Below, piece after piece: positions 52,634 to 63,000 of a stretch of DNA of 64,000 nt. Position numbers and translations under genes: made by a program. Positions within the stretch are counted from its first letter, which is position 1, and each line of letters starts with the position of its first letter. Under the pieces are notes generated by a model. The model saw only the letters and a list, made by a program, of their open reading frames with translations. It searched no databases and had not been told where the DNA came from. Source of the stretch: Tilletia caries (lineage: Eukaryota; Basidiomycota; Exobasidiomycetes; Tilletiales; Tilletiaceae); assembly GCA_032718865.1 (NCBI GenBank), contig JALUTQ010000027.1:62001-126000 (forward strand). The letters run 5' to 3'.

Positions 52634-53724
52634 CTTTGCAGGTTGTCGCTTCGTGATGTCTTCGTGATGACGACTGGAGCGTGGGAAAGCTATGGAGAGG
52701 TTCCTATTAGGGGTGAAGGAAATGGGTGATAAAGGTCAAAGAGGTGAGGGAAGTGGATAAGGAAAAGAGGATCAATCCAGTCAGCTATAACTTTACAACT
52801 TCCTCAACGCAGCAGCGGCGCGCGCAGTCCTGGGCCCTGGCAACAAGATGTTCGAGGAACGCGAGCAAGACAGCAAGAGAGATTGTCGATGGAGAGCGGG
52901 CCTGCCTTGGATAAGGAAGAAACGTTATCTGGAGCCAAGTTCGGAGGGGCTCGGACAGTGCAAGACTGCTGCGCGTTCATTTCGCGCTCAGTGCTCAGCG
53001 CTCAGCGCTCAGCAGAAGCAAGGATCTCCCCTCTCCAAATCTCTTACTTGCCGCCTTGCCCACCGTACCAAATGGTGCCTTATTGTTTCCACGAGGTCGA
53101 GTGGAACCGGACTAAATCGAAGGTTCTGCTGCGCAGAGATTCCGTACGGGCGTGTGCTGCGCGTCCGAACCGCCAAGCGCAGCATCCGACGTCTCGGGAA
53201 TCTCTCGATTCAGCCGCTTCCTTGCTTTGCTGCCGAGAGCGAGCGAGGGAAGCACCTCCCAAAGTTGCGGCTGGCGTGGATGGTGTTGGTGGCAGGGATG
53301 GAAGGTGCTGGGAAACGAGGAGGATACACCAACAGCAACACCGAAAACTTCAACTCACATCGCTCGTCCACTACTGCGGCACTTCCTTTCGGTGGTCTTT
53401 GGCCTTCGGACTCTGCTGACTGCTTCTCCCTTATTCTCCCTGCTCCTTTCCGCTTGCAAGTTGTAGATGTTCGAGGTACTTTCTGCTTCTGCGGAAGAGA
53501 TGATGGATGGTCCTGTGCGAAGGAGGTTGCGTGCAGCCGTGCACCCAGAAGAATGAGGCCACCCAGAAGAATGAGGCCATGAGGGCCGCCGCAATCAATC
53601 CCCAAGATCTCATCGACTCATCTCGCCACCACCTGGCCGCAGCATCGTCCAAACCTTTCCCAAGCCAGGTGGGGTCGCAAATCTGCTGCACGACTTCGCT
53701 CTGTCAATCGTTCGCCCCATCGTG
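52634..53724. promoter_or_regulatory. Divergent promoter region
   Basis: 1.09 kb between the ABC transporter 2 start and the first of two tandem paralogues. No gene is supported. 53465-53510 (TAGATGTTCG...CTTCTGCGGAAGAGA) resembles 55924-55965 upstream of the second paralogue, so part of the promoter was duplicated too. A short tandem repeat CCCAGAAGAATGAGGCCA occurs twice at about 53545-53580. GCTCAGCGCTCAGC-type repeats occur near 52990. Confidence 0.5.
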
Positions 53725-55546
53725 ATGGACAATTCGGTAGCCCGCGCCGCTCAAGCATCAGCATCAGCATCATCTTCAAGCACGCAACCATCCAACGCGC
53801 CGGACATTGCCGTATTCAGGAATCCGGCTTACGCGCCGCAAGGGTGGTCGTTGTCTCCCACCCGTATGTTGGAAGCGGCCGAGCTCTCGATCGCCTGGAA
53901 AGCGCTCGGTCGGCCGCAGCCTCTATCTCGAGCTCGAGCCGTACGTCAGATACGACGCAACGAAAAGGAATCAGTGAGTCTCCTGATTTCCTCTCATGTC
54001 TCGCGGTATATTTACAAGTGCCGCGAGCCCAGGTTCACTCATTGAAGTTTTTCTCTGGCGCTGTGACGTTGTGATTCCTTCGTGTTCTGCTCTCCTTGCT
54101 TCCCACGCAGCCACACGGTCCGTTCCTCCGCAGTCTCGAGGTCACCTCGGCCAAGATGCCGGTCCAGCTTCTTCACGAGATACTCCTGGTGCAGAACCTG
54201 ATCTTTCACTGGTCAGAGGACGATGATGCTCTTGCGAGGCGCGCCTGGCCCACCGCACAGTCCAACCTGCCGGATGAAATTTTCAATCGCGACGAGGTGC
54301 ACTATTACAAATCATCCCTCTCCGAATCCCCGCCTTGGTCTTTTGGCCCTGTCCGGTTCGACGACACAGCGAGACCTATCGACTTCAATTACCTTACTGC
54401 ATCGATGGGAAAGGTCCGAGTGCTCATGCAATACCTCTACCACCTGCATGAGTACCTGAACAACAGAGGGAAACCCAACTCCAACGTGCGCGAAGCCAGG
54501 TATGCTTTTGAGTATGTCTACCGGTATCGGAAGGGCCTCAGCATTCCCGAAAGCCTTGCTCGGATCGTCGCCGAGGAACTGGGCCACTGGGACTTCAACT
54601 TTCAAGAGCCTAACAAGCATAAGGACGGGCTCGGTGGCATAGACGAGGGGCATATGCTTACCGACGATCAAGCTTCTGCAAGACCCAGTGCGCAGCTCGC
54701 TCTAGCGGTACAGCGAAGCATCCAGGTAAACAATGTCGGTTCGACCATAGAGGTATTTTTCGCAACCGAGTTGACGCCGTATTTTCATCTTTCCAGACGA
54801 GTTCGGAGCGCCTAATCGAGGCTCACCGACGCGAGCAAACACCTGAACAGCAAGGCAACGTCGCTAGGCAGCGCAAAAGCCGCTTCGACATCGTTGAGAA
54901 ACCCGGTGGACCTCCTAGGCAGGCTCAAGAGCAACTCATTTCCAAATCCTGCGCATCTACAGCCACAGCAGCACCCAAAACCGCACCTGTTCCCCGGAAG
55001 GTCGTATCCTTCGCACCTGAACTCCTGGGGCCCGCTGTCAAGGCGCCACCGCTAGCCGGACCCAGCCTCAAAATCAGCCTCAAGCGCCGTCGAGCCGAAC
55101 TGGAACCTACCAGCCACGAGGAGGAACCTATGTCATCCGGCAGAGGCCAAAAGAGCAAGGATCCCGAACCGAGTGCGGTGCCCAGTTACGGCTTCGCCCC
55201 TATACTTACAGCCAACGAGAGTCCGGAACCGCCTGCGGTTCCCATCTACGGCATCACCCCTAGAACCAACAATAATTCCGAACCGACTGCGTTTCCCACA
55301 CACAGCGTCGTCAATCCCAGAGCCAGCAAGAAGCCCAGACTGCTTCTTGCGGACGAAGGCCCCAGGGATGATTCTACCTTCTCCGATGCCCCTTCGAGCG
55401 GACTCAGCAAGGGTGACGAACGGCGTCGCCCTGAGGCGGTCTTGATGCTCTCTGATTCTGATTCTGAAGAAATCCCAGGCCGGACCGGTGCTGCTGAGCC
55501 CTCAGTGTGCTCTGACTCTGAGGACCCCCCAGACCTGACTGCCTGA
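53725..55546 (+). CDS. Unrecognised family, paralogue A
   Basis: Three exons (53725-53973, 54111-54725, 54797-55546), all phase 0, encode 537 residues. The core shared with paralogue B is GWSLSPTRMLEAAELSIAWK in exon 1, then HGPFLRSLEVTSAKMPVQLL and HEILLVQNLIFHW in exon 2. A 110-residue extension present only here contains HYYKSSLSESPPW, MGKVRVLMQYLYHLHEYLNN and YAFEYVYRYRKG, with a helical look. The C-terminal 250 residues are charged and disordered, with a possible nuclear signal (LKRRRAELEP), three imperfect repeats (EPSAVPSYGFAP, EPPAVPIYGITP, EPTAFPTHSV) and an acidic Ser tail (LMLSDSDSEE). I do not recognise a function. The tail suggests a nuclear protein. The ATG at 53725 gives a Ser-rich start like that of B. 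Confidence 0.75.
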
Positions 55547-56230
55547 CCTCCCACCCATTCACACACTGCGGCTCCACCAGCATGCCGGGGGTTCAAGGGC
55601 TCCAGCGCTGGGATTGGCATGAATTTCCGCAATGATTGCGAACACTACTTTCCCTCCGATGTCACTCCACGCTTCAAAGAAAACTGAACGCATTTCTTAG
55701 TATAACTCGTCAGGCCGGTCAGGGGGTTTAGGGGAGGGCGGATACCGTGGTATGGAGGATGGGTTGGATGATGATAAACAAAGGGGAAGACGCCAACATA
55801 ATTGAAACGCTCCAGCTCCTACCTCGCTCAGCACAGTCGCTGCTCGCTGACCTTCTGCCCACTAATGCTGACCGCTTCCTTTCTTCTTCCCATTCGTGCT
55901 TTTCTCAGCCCTTCTTGCGACTCATAGATGTTCGGTAAACATTCGGCGCTTCTGCGGAAGAGAGGTGCTCCCGGAGGATGCGAGAAGAATGCCTGGTGGA
56001 TCCGCAGGAAATACGAGCCGCCGCAGCTTCATTTCCTCGGTTTCTCATCTCGTCGCTGGGGGCGCAGGCAATCTTGGACATCTTTAAGTACCCTGGACGC
56101 ATCGTCTTCCATCCATCGCCCCCTCCAAGGTTCGCGAAGCACCACCATCGTTCTGCCGGTCATACATACCATCAGAACCAGGCCAACTTCGAGGCGTCCG
56201 AGAATCCAATCAACCTCTCTCGCGCCCGTC
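55547..56230. other. Intergenic region between tandem paralogues
   Basis: An upstream in-frame extension of paralogue B is open from 55928 but has no support. The stretch includes a duplicated promoter piece (about 55924-55965). Nothing else is recognised. Confidence 0.45.
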
Positions 56231-57011
56231 ATGTCGTCCAGTACCGCCGTCGTTCGCGCCGCCGGAACGTCCTCGTCCGGCGACCAAGCGCAACCTTGCA
56301 CCATGCCAGCCACGACGGTCTTCAGGAAGCGGGTCCACGGGCCTGACGAGCCTCACGGTGGATGGTCGCTAACCCCCGTCCGGTTGCTGGAAGCGGCCGA
56401 CTACTCCCTGTTCTGGCGTTCGAAGGGTTACCCCGAGCTCCAAGCTCGGATTAAAGCTGTTGATCGCGTTCGATCTTATGAGAAGGGATCAGTGAGTTAC
56501 GTGTCTTGTCCCACGCGGCGCTGCGATTACTGACTGACATGACCCGAATCTTCATTTATCTTCCCTTCTTATGTACCTCGCCATACCTGCACCACAGCCA
56601 CCCGGTCCGTTCCTCAGCACTTTCGTGGTCAGCTCCGCCATGATGACGGCAGGTCTCCTTCACGAGGTCCTCCTGGTGCAAAACCTCGTGCTCCAATGGA
56701 CGGATGAAGAAGAAACAATCGCGACGAGCGCCTGGCCACAGGACGGCCCAGAGGCATCTGCACCCGCAGCCGCGGCAGCACCCGCAGCAGCAGCAGTACC
56801 CACTCCCGCGCCTGTTCCTGTACCCGCAGTTGCAGCCGCAGCCGTGGTCCCGATGTTCGATTATGGCTCCAAACCCTCGCGGCCCTCCGGCAAAGCGCCA
56901 ACGCCATCATCAGCTGTACCCAAAATCAAAATCCGCGCCAAACGCCCTCGGACCGAAATGGTTGTTGAAGCTGCAGCAGCAGCATGTACTCTGTCCTCCG
57001 ACGATGAATGA
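56231..57011 (+). CDS. Unrecognised family, paralogue B
   Basis: Two exons (56231-56491 and 56598-57011) encode 224 residues. The intron is in the same place and phase as the first intron of paralogue A (after YEKGS, before PPGPFL). The shared core is GGWSLTPVRLLEAADYSLFW with KAVDRVRSYEKGS, then FVVSSAMMTAGLLHEVLLVQ and NLVLQWTDEEE. The C-terminal half is Ala/Pro low complexity with a basic KIKIRAKRPR stretch and a short acidic SSDDE end. It lacks the middle extension of A. The basic and acidic tails hint at a nuclear protein. It is a short paralogue and could have arisen by truncation. Confidence 0.72.
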
Positions 57012-57382
57012 GGATGTCATAAGGCCTCGCAGAAAGCGATGTTATGAGAATTTTTACTGAGATGAAACGGAGCGTAGCTGAGGCGTGTGTTGCCTCAAGC
57101 TACATCCATGATCGCACTGACTGCCTTCGCCCGACTCACTGACGTCCGACTTGAGCTGTTGGGCGCAGCCGACGGAACTCCATTCTTCCGTAAACCGGTA
57201 CACGGCCTGGCACACCCGCTCCCCCTCCCCAGAAGAATGATCAATCTTTCACACGGCTGTTCATCCGAAGCAGATGAACGTCTCTCCATGTCCCTTCCCC
57301 TTCTCGCACTCAGCCACTCCAAAATCTCAAATCTCAATCCTTCATCAGAACCCAAAACCCAGAAGCAGAAAGATTCTTTTAT
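57012..57382. other. Convergent intergenic region
   Basis: 371 bases between paralogue B and the stop of the ABHD11-like gene. No gene or repeat is recognised. Confidence 0.45.
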
Positions 57383-58890
57383 TCACACCTCCTCAACAGG
57401 CCTCTCACCAACCTCCTCCTCCCCACTGACAAACTTCTCCACGAGATCGACAAACTCGCGCGGTTTCTCGGCCTGGACCCAGTGTCCCGCCTCGAGGGTG
57501 AGGAGGCGCATCTGGGGGAAGAACTCGCGTGCGAGGGGGATGTTCTTGCGATTGATGTATCTGCAAACCGAATAGGATCAGGACGTGCTGATTTGAGAAT
57601 GATAAGGGGGGCGGATGGAGGGAGGGAAAGGAACTCACGCGCTCTTAGACCCTTTGACGAACAGCGTCTTCCCTCCATACGTCGATCCATCCGCCGGTGA
57701 ATAGGGAAAGTCACCCAGTTGGGCTATATGTCTCCGGATGATATGGAGCGGGATGCGGAAGGTCCAGAAGGGCGCGTCGGAGGGGTTGCGTGTTAGGTTT
57801 GTGAGGAGGAACTGACGGACGCTGATTTCCTGTTGATGGTTGAAGAGGTACACACAGGGGATTGAGTAGGGGAGCAGAGGTTGAGAGGCAGAGGGAAGGA
57901 AGAGGGAACGTACCTTCTCCCAGCGCTGGAGGATCTCGTCTGCTTGTTTTCGGGAGGAACATTGTGCGCGTTCGATCTCCTCCATCGCGTCGACGTAGCC
58001 CTATTCTCCAAATTTCCAGCGTTCAGCACTGGCAGAATCGATTGGAGAGCAACGAAAGATTCCCTGATTTTACTCACCATGAATTCCTTGCTGAGCGCGC
58101 CGCGTTGAGGGCTCATGTCTACGCTGATGATACCGGTGAGGAGGTCCTTGGGAAGGTCGGGGGATAACGCAACGGCCAGCGTCGCTTTTCCTCCCCTATC
58201 AGAACAATTTCAGCCAAAAAAGAACAAAAAATCCAGAGAAAGCACACGGAAGCGACACATACATGGAGTGACCAATGAGGACGACGGGTTTTCCTCTGGT
58301 CTCGGGCTGTACTTTGTCCTGAATAAAATGGACGATGTCGGCTGCCATGTCTTTGTAATGGAGGGAGTCTACGTGCGGGGATGCGCCATGGTTCCTTAGG
58401 TCCTGTCCATCTCACATACAATCAGCCCACTCCCACCCAGCCAGCAAGGAAGGAAGGGGAGAGAACTCACAAGGGCATAAACAGGCAACCCCGTCCTGGC
58501 CGCAATAGACTTGCCGAGGGTACCCCAGTTCTGCTTGGATCCGAAAAGACCGTGCGCGATGACCACTGCGCCCGGTTGCCCTTCCCCTTCCTTGGCTGGA
58601 GGGGAGGAACGCGGTTGATGGAGGTCGTATTTGAGATCTACGGTCTGGCCTGTCGGGCCGGCGGGCGCCGAGGAGGCAGAGTCAGCAGCGGTGGACAAGG
58701 AGCGCGCTATGCTCGTCCTCGTCCTCGTCCTTGCAGATGGGAAGATGCGCTCGGAGGGTTTTCGCAGGGGTGGGGTGGGTGCATGCTGACTGTATGCGCG
58801 ACAGGCGGGAGGGGCGAGGTGATGCGGGTGCGGGTGGGCGAAGGGAAGGCGGGTGGGGAGGGCGAGGAGGGCGCGTTGTGTTGCTCGCAT
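57383..58890 (-). CDS. ABHD11/IMO32-like mitochondrial alpha/beta hydrolase
   Basis: Six exons (58890-58471, 58402-58263, 58195-58078, 58000-57914, 57829-57639, 57560-57383) with consistent phases encode 377 residues. The first 70 residues are Arg/Ser/Pro-rich without acids, as in a mitochondrial targeting peptide. AHGLFGSKQNW is the oxyanion-side motif of ABHD11-type enzymes. DLRNHGASPH and IGHSMGGKATLA (nucleophile S186, with its elbow split by intron 2) follow, then VDMSP and a late EAGHWVQAEKP with the catalytic His. Human ABHD11 and yeast Imo32 are matrix hydrolases; the substrate here is not deducible. RCF1, the next gene on the same strand, is also mitochondrial. Confidence 0.88.
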
Positions 58891-59094
58891 TTGTGTCTGC
58901 TTAAAGGGAGGAGGGAGGAAGGTGGTGGTGGAAGGTTAGGAAGATCTCATCATCGCAGATGCAGATCAATAATTCATCAGATCATCCAGACAGACAGAGG
59001 GGGAAGATGGGAAGGAGAGGTTGCAATTGCAAAGCAGATTGGATTGTGTTGCGAGGCCGAAGTACAAAAGCACGGAGGGAACAGAGATCGAATT

Positions 59095-59778
59095 TCACCG
59101 CCTGGCGTCCTGGCCAAACACAGGACGGGCCTTCCCACTGCCAATGATGTACCGCTCCACCTGCGCGCGATCCTCCGCATCCTTCTCACTCGCACTCTCC
59201 CTGGCCATCCCCGCCTCCGCCGCAGCAGCCGCGAGCCTCAACTCCTCCGCATGCAGATCCTCCGCGTCGCGCAGTCTTCGACGGAGAGCAGCGCGTTCCT
59301 CCTGCTGGCGTTCTTGTGCGCGTTCGAGCTGGAGCACGGTGGCGGGTCGACCTGGGGAGGTTGTGATGCTGGGTGTGTCATTCTCTGAGGATGAGGAGGC
59401 GGAGGGAGGGGGCGCCGAGGCGTAGTAGAGCGATCCTGCGACGGCTGCTACGACAGTCAAGCCCTGAAAGCCAACACGCCATCGGAGTGCGCGGTTGAAC
59501 TGTTCGCGGTTGCCCTTTCTGAGCTGGTTGGATGCTGCTATGAGCGCTGCGCAGGTGAGGAGGGAGCCGAGGGGCACCAGGGGCTGTTCTTTGAGTTTGC
59601 GGATGAGCTTGTCGCGGGGTGTTGGGGTGAGCTCGGATGCGAATGCTGCGTCGCTGGTGTCGAAGATGTCGGTCTTCTGCTTGAGTGATGGGGAGGGCGA
59701 GGGTGAGGACGAGGGTGAGGACGAGGGCGTGTCTGGCTGGGCGTCGAGCACGGGTGGAGGGATGTACTGCGATGCCAT
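59095..59778 (-). CDS. RCF1: Respiratory supercomplex factor 1 (HIG1 domain)
   Basis: A 227-residue HIG1-domain protein. Rcf1 sits in the mitochondrial inner membrane and supports cytochrome c oxidase assembly and III-IV supercomplexes. The HIG1 core runs from residue 56 to about 120: DKLIRKLKEQPLVPLGSLLT, a first membrane helix, RKGNREQFNRALRWRVGFQG, then a second helix ending SLYY. The C-terminal part (about 145-205) is a charged coiled coil (QLERAQERQQEERAALRRRL), as in fungal Rcf1. The ATG at 59778 starts MASQYIPPP; an open frame upstream has no similarity. Single exon. It is divergent from the long gene starting at 60041. Confidence 0.92.
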   Translation of the reverse strand: MASQYIPPPVLDAQPDTPSSSPSSSPSPSPSLKQKTDIFDTSDAAFASELTPTPRDKLIRKLKEQPLVPLGSLLTCAALIAASNQLRKGNREQFNRALRWRVGFQGLTVVAAVAGSLYYASAPPPSASSSSENDTPSITTSPGRPATVLQLERAQERQQEERAALRRRLRDAEDLHAEELRLAAAAAEAGMARESASEKDAEDRAQVERYIIGSGKARPVFGQDARR

Positions 59779-59992
59779 CTTCGGTAAGCGAGTGAGTGCG
59801 TTGGCAGTGAGGATGATGGCAGTCAAGCAGACTGAGTGCTGAGTGCGCCTGGCTGATGGAAGCGAGCTGCGACTTGCGAGTGAGTGAGTGACTGCCAAAT
59901 CGTTGCGCAACGAATTCCCTCCCGATGGCTCATCTCGAGAAGCTCATCCGTTCTCGACAGCACCGGCCTTCTTCTCGACGACGACCATCTCC

Positions 59993-60028
<36 letters not shown>

Positions 60029-60040
60029 GAGACAGCGAGC
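59779..60040. promoter_or_regulatory. Compact bidirectional promoter with CTCTCA microsatellite
   Basis: 262 bases separate the divergent starts of RCF1 and the Pro/Gln-rich gene. A CTCTCA hexamer array (about 59992-60028, six units) lies 12 bases before the right-hand ATG, so it is probably part of that gene's leader. Confidence 0.65.
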
Positions 60041-63000
60041 ATGTACGGCGCATCAGCGGGCGACCGCATCGAGATCGGCATCGTCTTCCACCCAGCATCA
60101 CACTCACGCCTCAACGCACTCCGAGGAAACGGCGTAGACCCACTCGTCAGCCGCAACATCCCCGTCCCACCAAACACACCCATCGCAAAGGTATTCCGCG
60201 CCTTCTCGCGCGACCAGAACCTGCCCCAACCAGACGACTGGAGACTCATCTACCTCCCCTACAACCACCCTTCCCCTGCCGCCGACTGCATCATCACCGT
60301 CCTCACTGTCAAGATTGGCACTCTTGGCGTCAAGCAGAACGACCAGTTTGCTGTTATCCATAAGGACGACGCTACCCGCTTCAAGCACTTCCCACCTGCC
60401 AGGCAGCAGCAGCCATCGACTTCCACATCCACCTCGAGCTCTGATCCACCACCGCCCTATTCCGCACTCGGTTCCTCGCATCCTCTCCCGTCCGCCCCAC
60501 CTGCACCATCACAACAGCCTGCACCACAGCGACAGGCCCAGGCTCAGCCTCAGCCCCAGGCTCAGCCTCAGCCCCAGGCTCAGGCACCTCCCACACGGCC
60601 TACTCAGCAGGCACAGCCGCGAACGACGGCCGTCAATGGCGCGATCCCGAGCACGGTCCCCGCCAGCTCGGCACCAGCTCCCCCTGTGACACGTCCGGTA
60701 CAGAACCGAGTACAGAGTCAGCAACAGGCTCCCCCTCCTCCCCCGCCGCCAATGCCTGCTCAAGCGGAGGATGATGATGACGATGACATTCATGAGATCC
60801 CTGCTCCTTCCAATGTCCCTGCTACATCCGCGCAACCCCCCGCCCAAGCTCAACCTGAGCTCATCTCCAACGCGCCCACACAAGCTCAGGGAGCGACCAT
60901 CCTCAACGCGCCCTCTGCACCCTCATCAACATCCGTACCTCAACAGCAGCCAACTCAAGATGCACACGTCGAGCCATCTACGCGCGCACAGCAGGAGTCC
61001 ATTGATGGAGCCGAGTTCGTCCCTCTGCCCTCGGGAGCTGGGCAGGAGTCTGTGCATGATGATCAGGCTCGACAGGTAGAGACCGAGGATGTCACTGCGG
61101 CCACAGAAGTTGGGGAGAACACGGCTCAGGCGGTGAATGAAGGGGCTGCTGTGGTAGTCGAAGAGCCAGCGCCTCCTCAGCCGCAACCCGCGGCGCCTAC
61201 AGAGGAGGCCGTAGCTGCACCTGCGCCGTCTAACGCTCAGACGGATCAACCATCGACAACCACTGCTGAGCAAGCTCCAGAGACGGAGACAGCTAGCGGT
61301 AGCGCGCCACTGGGAGCACAACAAGAGACGGGAGTCGTGGAGGAGGAGCAACAACAACAGCCAGAAGACGTCAGCATGCAGGATGTCCAACAGCAGGAGA
61401 TAGCAGCTTCGGCGGCCGCGGCGGCCGATGACACCCAGGTGCCCGCGCTTGGATCGTCTAGCGAATCGAACTCGACGGCGGCGGTGACCGCGACCGCGAC
61501 GACGCCAGTGGACGGAGCTCCAGAGGCTGTCCCTTCTGCGTTGGAAGGAGACGGGGATGCTCTCATGGCCGACGCGGGACAGCAGGAGCAAGCTGAGGGA
61601 ACGGCTGCTGATATCATTGCTGAAAACCCGGACACTCCCGTCGAAGCACCTTCGCAACCTCAGCCGGCTGAATTATCATCTACAGCGCAGACGATCGAGA
61701 TGGAGGAGAAGGTCGATGATGCTGTACATGCGGGTGAACGTGTGGCTTTACCATCCGGTTCTGCCTCTACCACTGGCCCTGCCACTGCTCCTGTCCCTGT
61801 CCCTGTTCCTGCTCCTGCTCCTGCTCAGGCTCTACCACCCTCGATGACGGCACCACCCTCACAGCCTGCACCCCCACCGCAGACGCCAGCTACCGTCCCC
61901 GTCGTCGCGCCTCCAGCAACGACAGCGGCCCCGACAGCGCCGGACGATGTCATAGACGACATGTTCCAGTCGATGTGGGACTCCGGCACCGGGTCCGAGT
62001 CGTGGCAGCACGCCATGGCGGGCTTTGGAGCGTCTGCTCCTTCGCCCCCTCCTGATGTGTCTGCGCCTGTGTCGGGGACTGCTGAGCCTGGGCTGAGTGC
62101 GGGGCAGGGGCAGGGTGAGGAAGATGCTATGATGACGGACGCGCCGGCGCCGGCGCCGGTGCCGACGGAGGAGAGTGCTGGATCGTCGGGTGGGGGAGGC
62201 AGTGTGGAGAAGGAGGGAGGAGCTAAGGCTGCACAGCAGCAGCAAGGTCCTCGATCAAGCCCGAAGAAGATCACGGTGCCCGTTGGTTCGACGGCTGGTC
62301 TGAATGCTCCGGCTCCATCCACCTCGACCTCGACATCCACCACGGCGCCCAAAGGCGCGTCCACCTCGTCCTCGTCCTCTTCCCTACCCTCCAATGGGCA
62401 GGCCGCAGCCACAGCTACAGCGGCAGTGTCCGCGGCCGCGGTGCCCGTTGCGATGACGCTCGGTGGAGAAGGGGTGGATTTGATGAGGAATATACTGGCG
62501 GCTGCCACGCAGGAGACGCGTGCCAGGCCTGGGAATGGCTGTGAGTTTTCTTTCTTCTCTCCCCTTTGCACTTTGCGATCTGTTTTGGATCCTTGGAATG
62601 AAAGCGGGAGTGTTACTGAGTTCATTATCTCTGCCCCTTTTCTTTTAACAGTCAACCTGCCGCGGTTCATCAAGAAACCTTCTGCGTCTGGGTCTGCGGT
62701 TATCAATCGGCTGGCTCATGCTGCAGGGGCTGGAGCTGGGACTTCTAGGAGAGAGGAGACGTCCACGACAGTGCCTGCCGCGCAGGACGCTCATGCTACT
62801 CCCAACAGCTCGCGCGGAAATGTTGCTGCATCGGCGGGCCCAACCCAGCAGCAGCAGCAACAGCGGCCCATATCGATACATTCACAACGGCCGTCCGCCC
62901 AGACGGCGCGCGACTTCTTTGCTGAAGAGCTCCTTGAGAGCAGTCCGTCGAACCGGAACGACCAGACGATGCGGAGTGGCGATGTTAGCATGAGCTCACC

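Noticed and set aside
61825..62706. 293-codon minus-strand frame in the Pro/Gln-rich gene
   Set aside because: Antisense shadow of a low-complexity coding region; spans the intron with no support.
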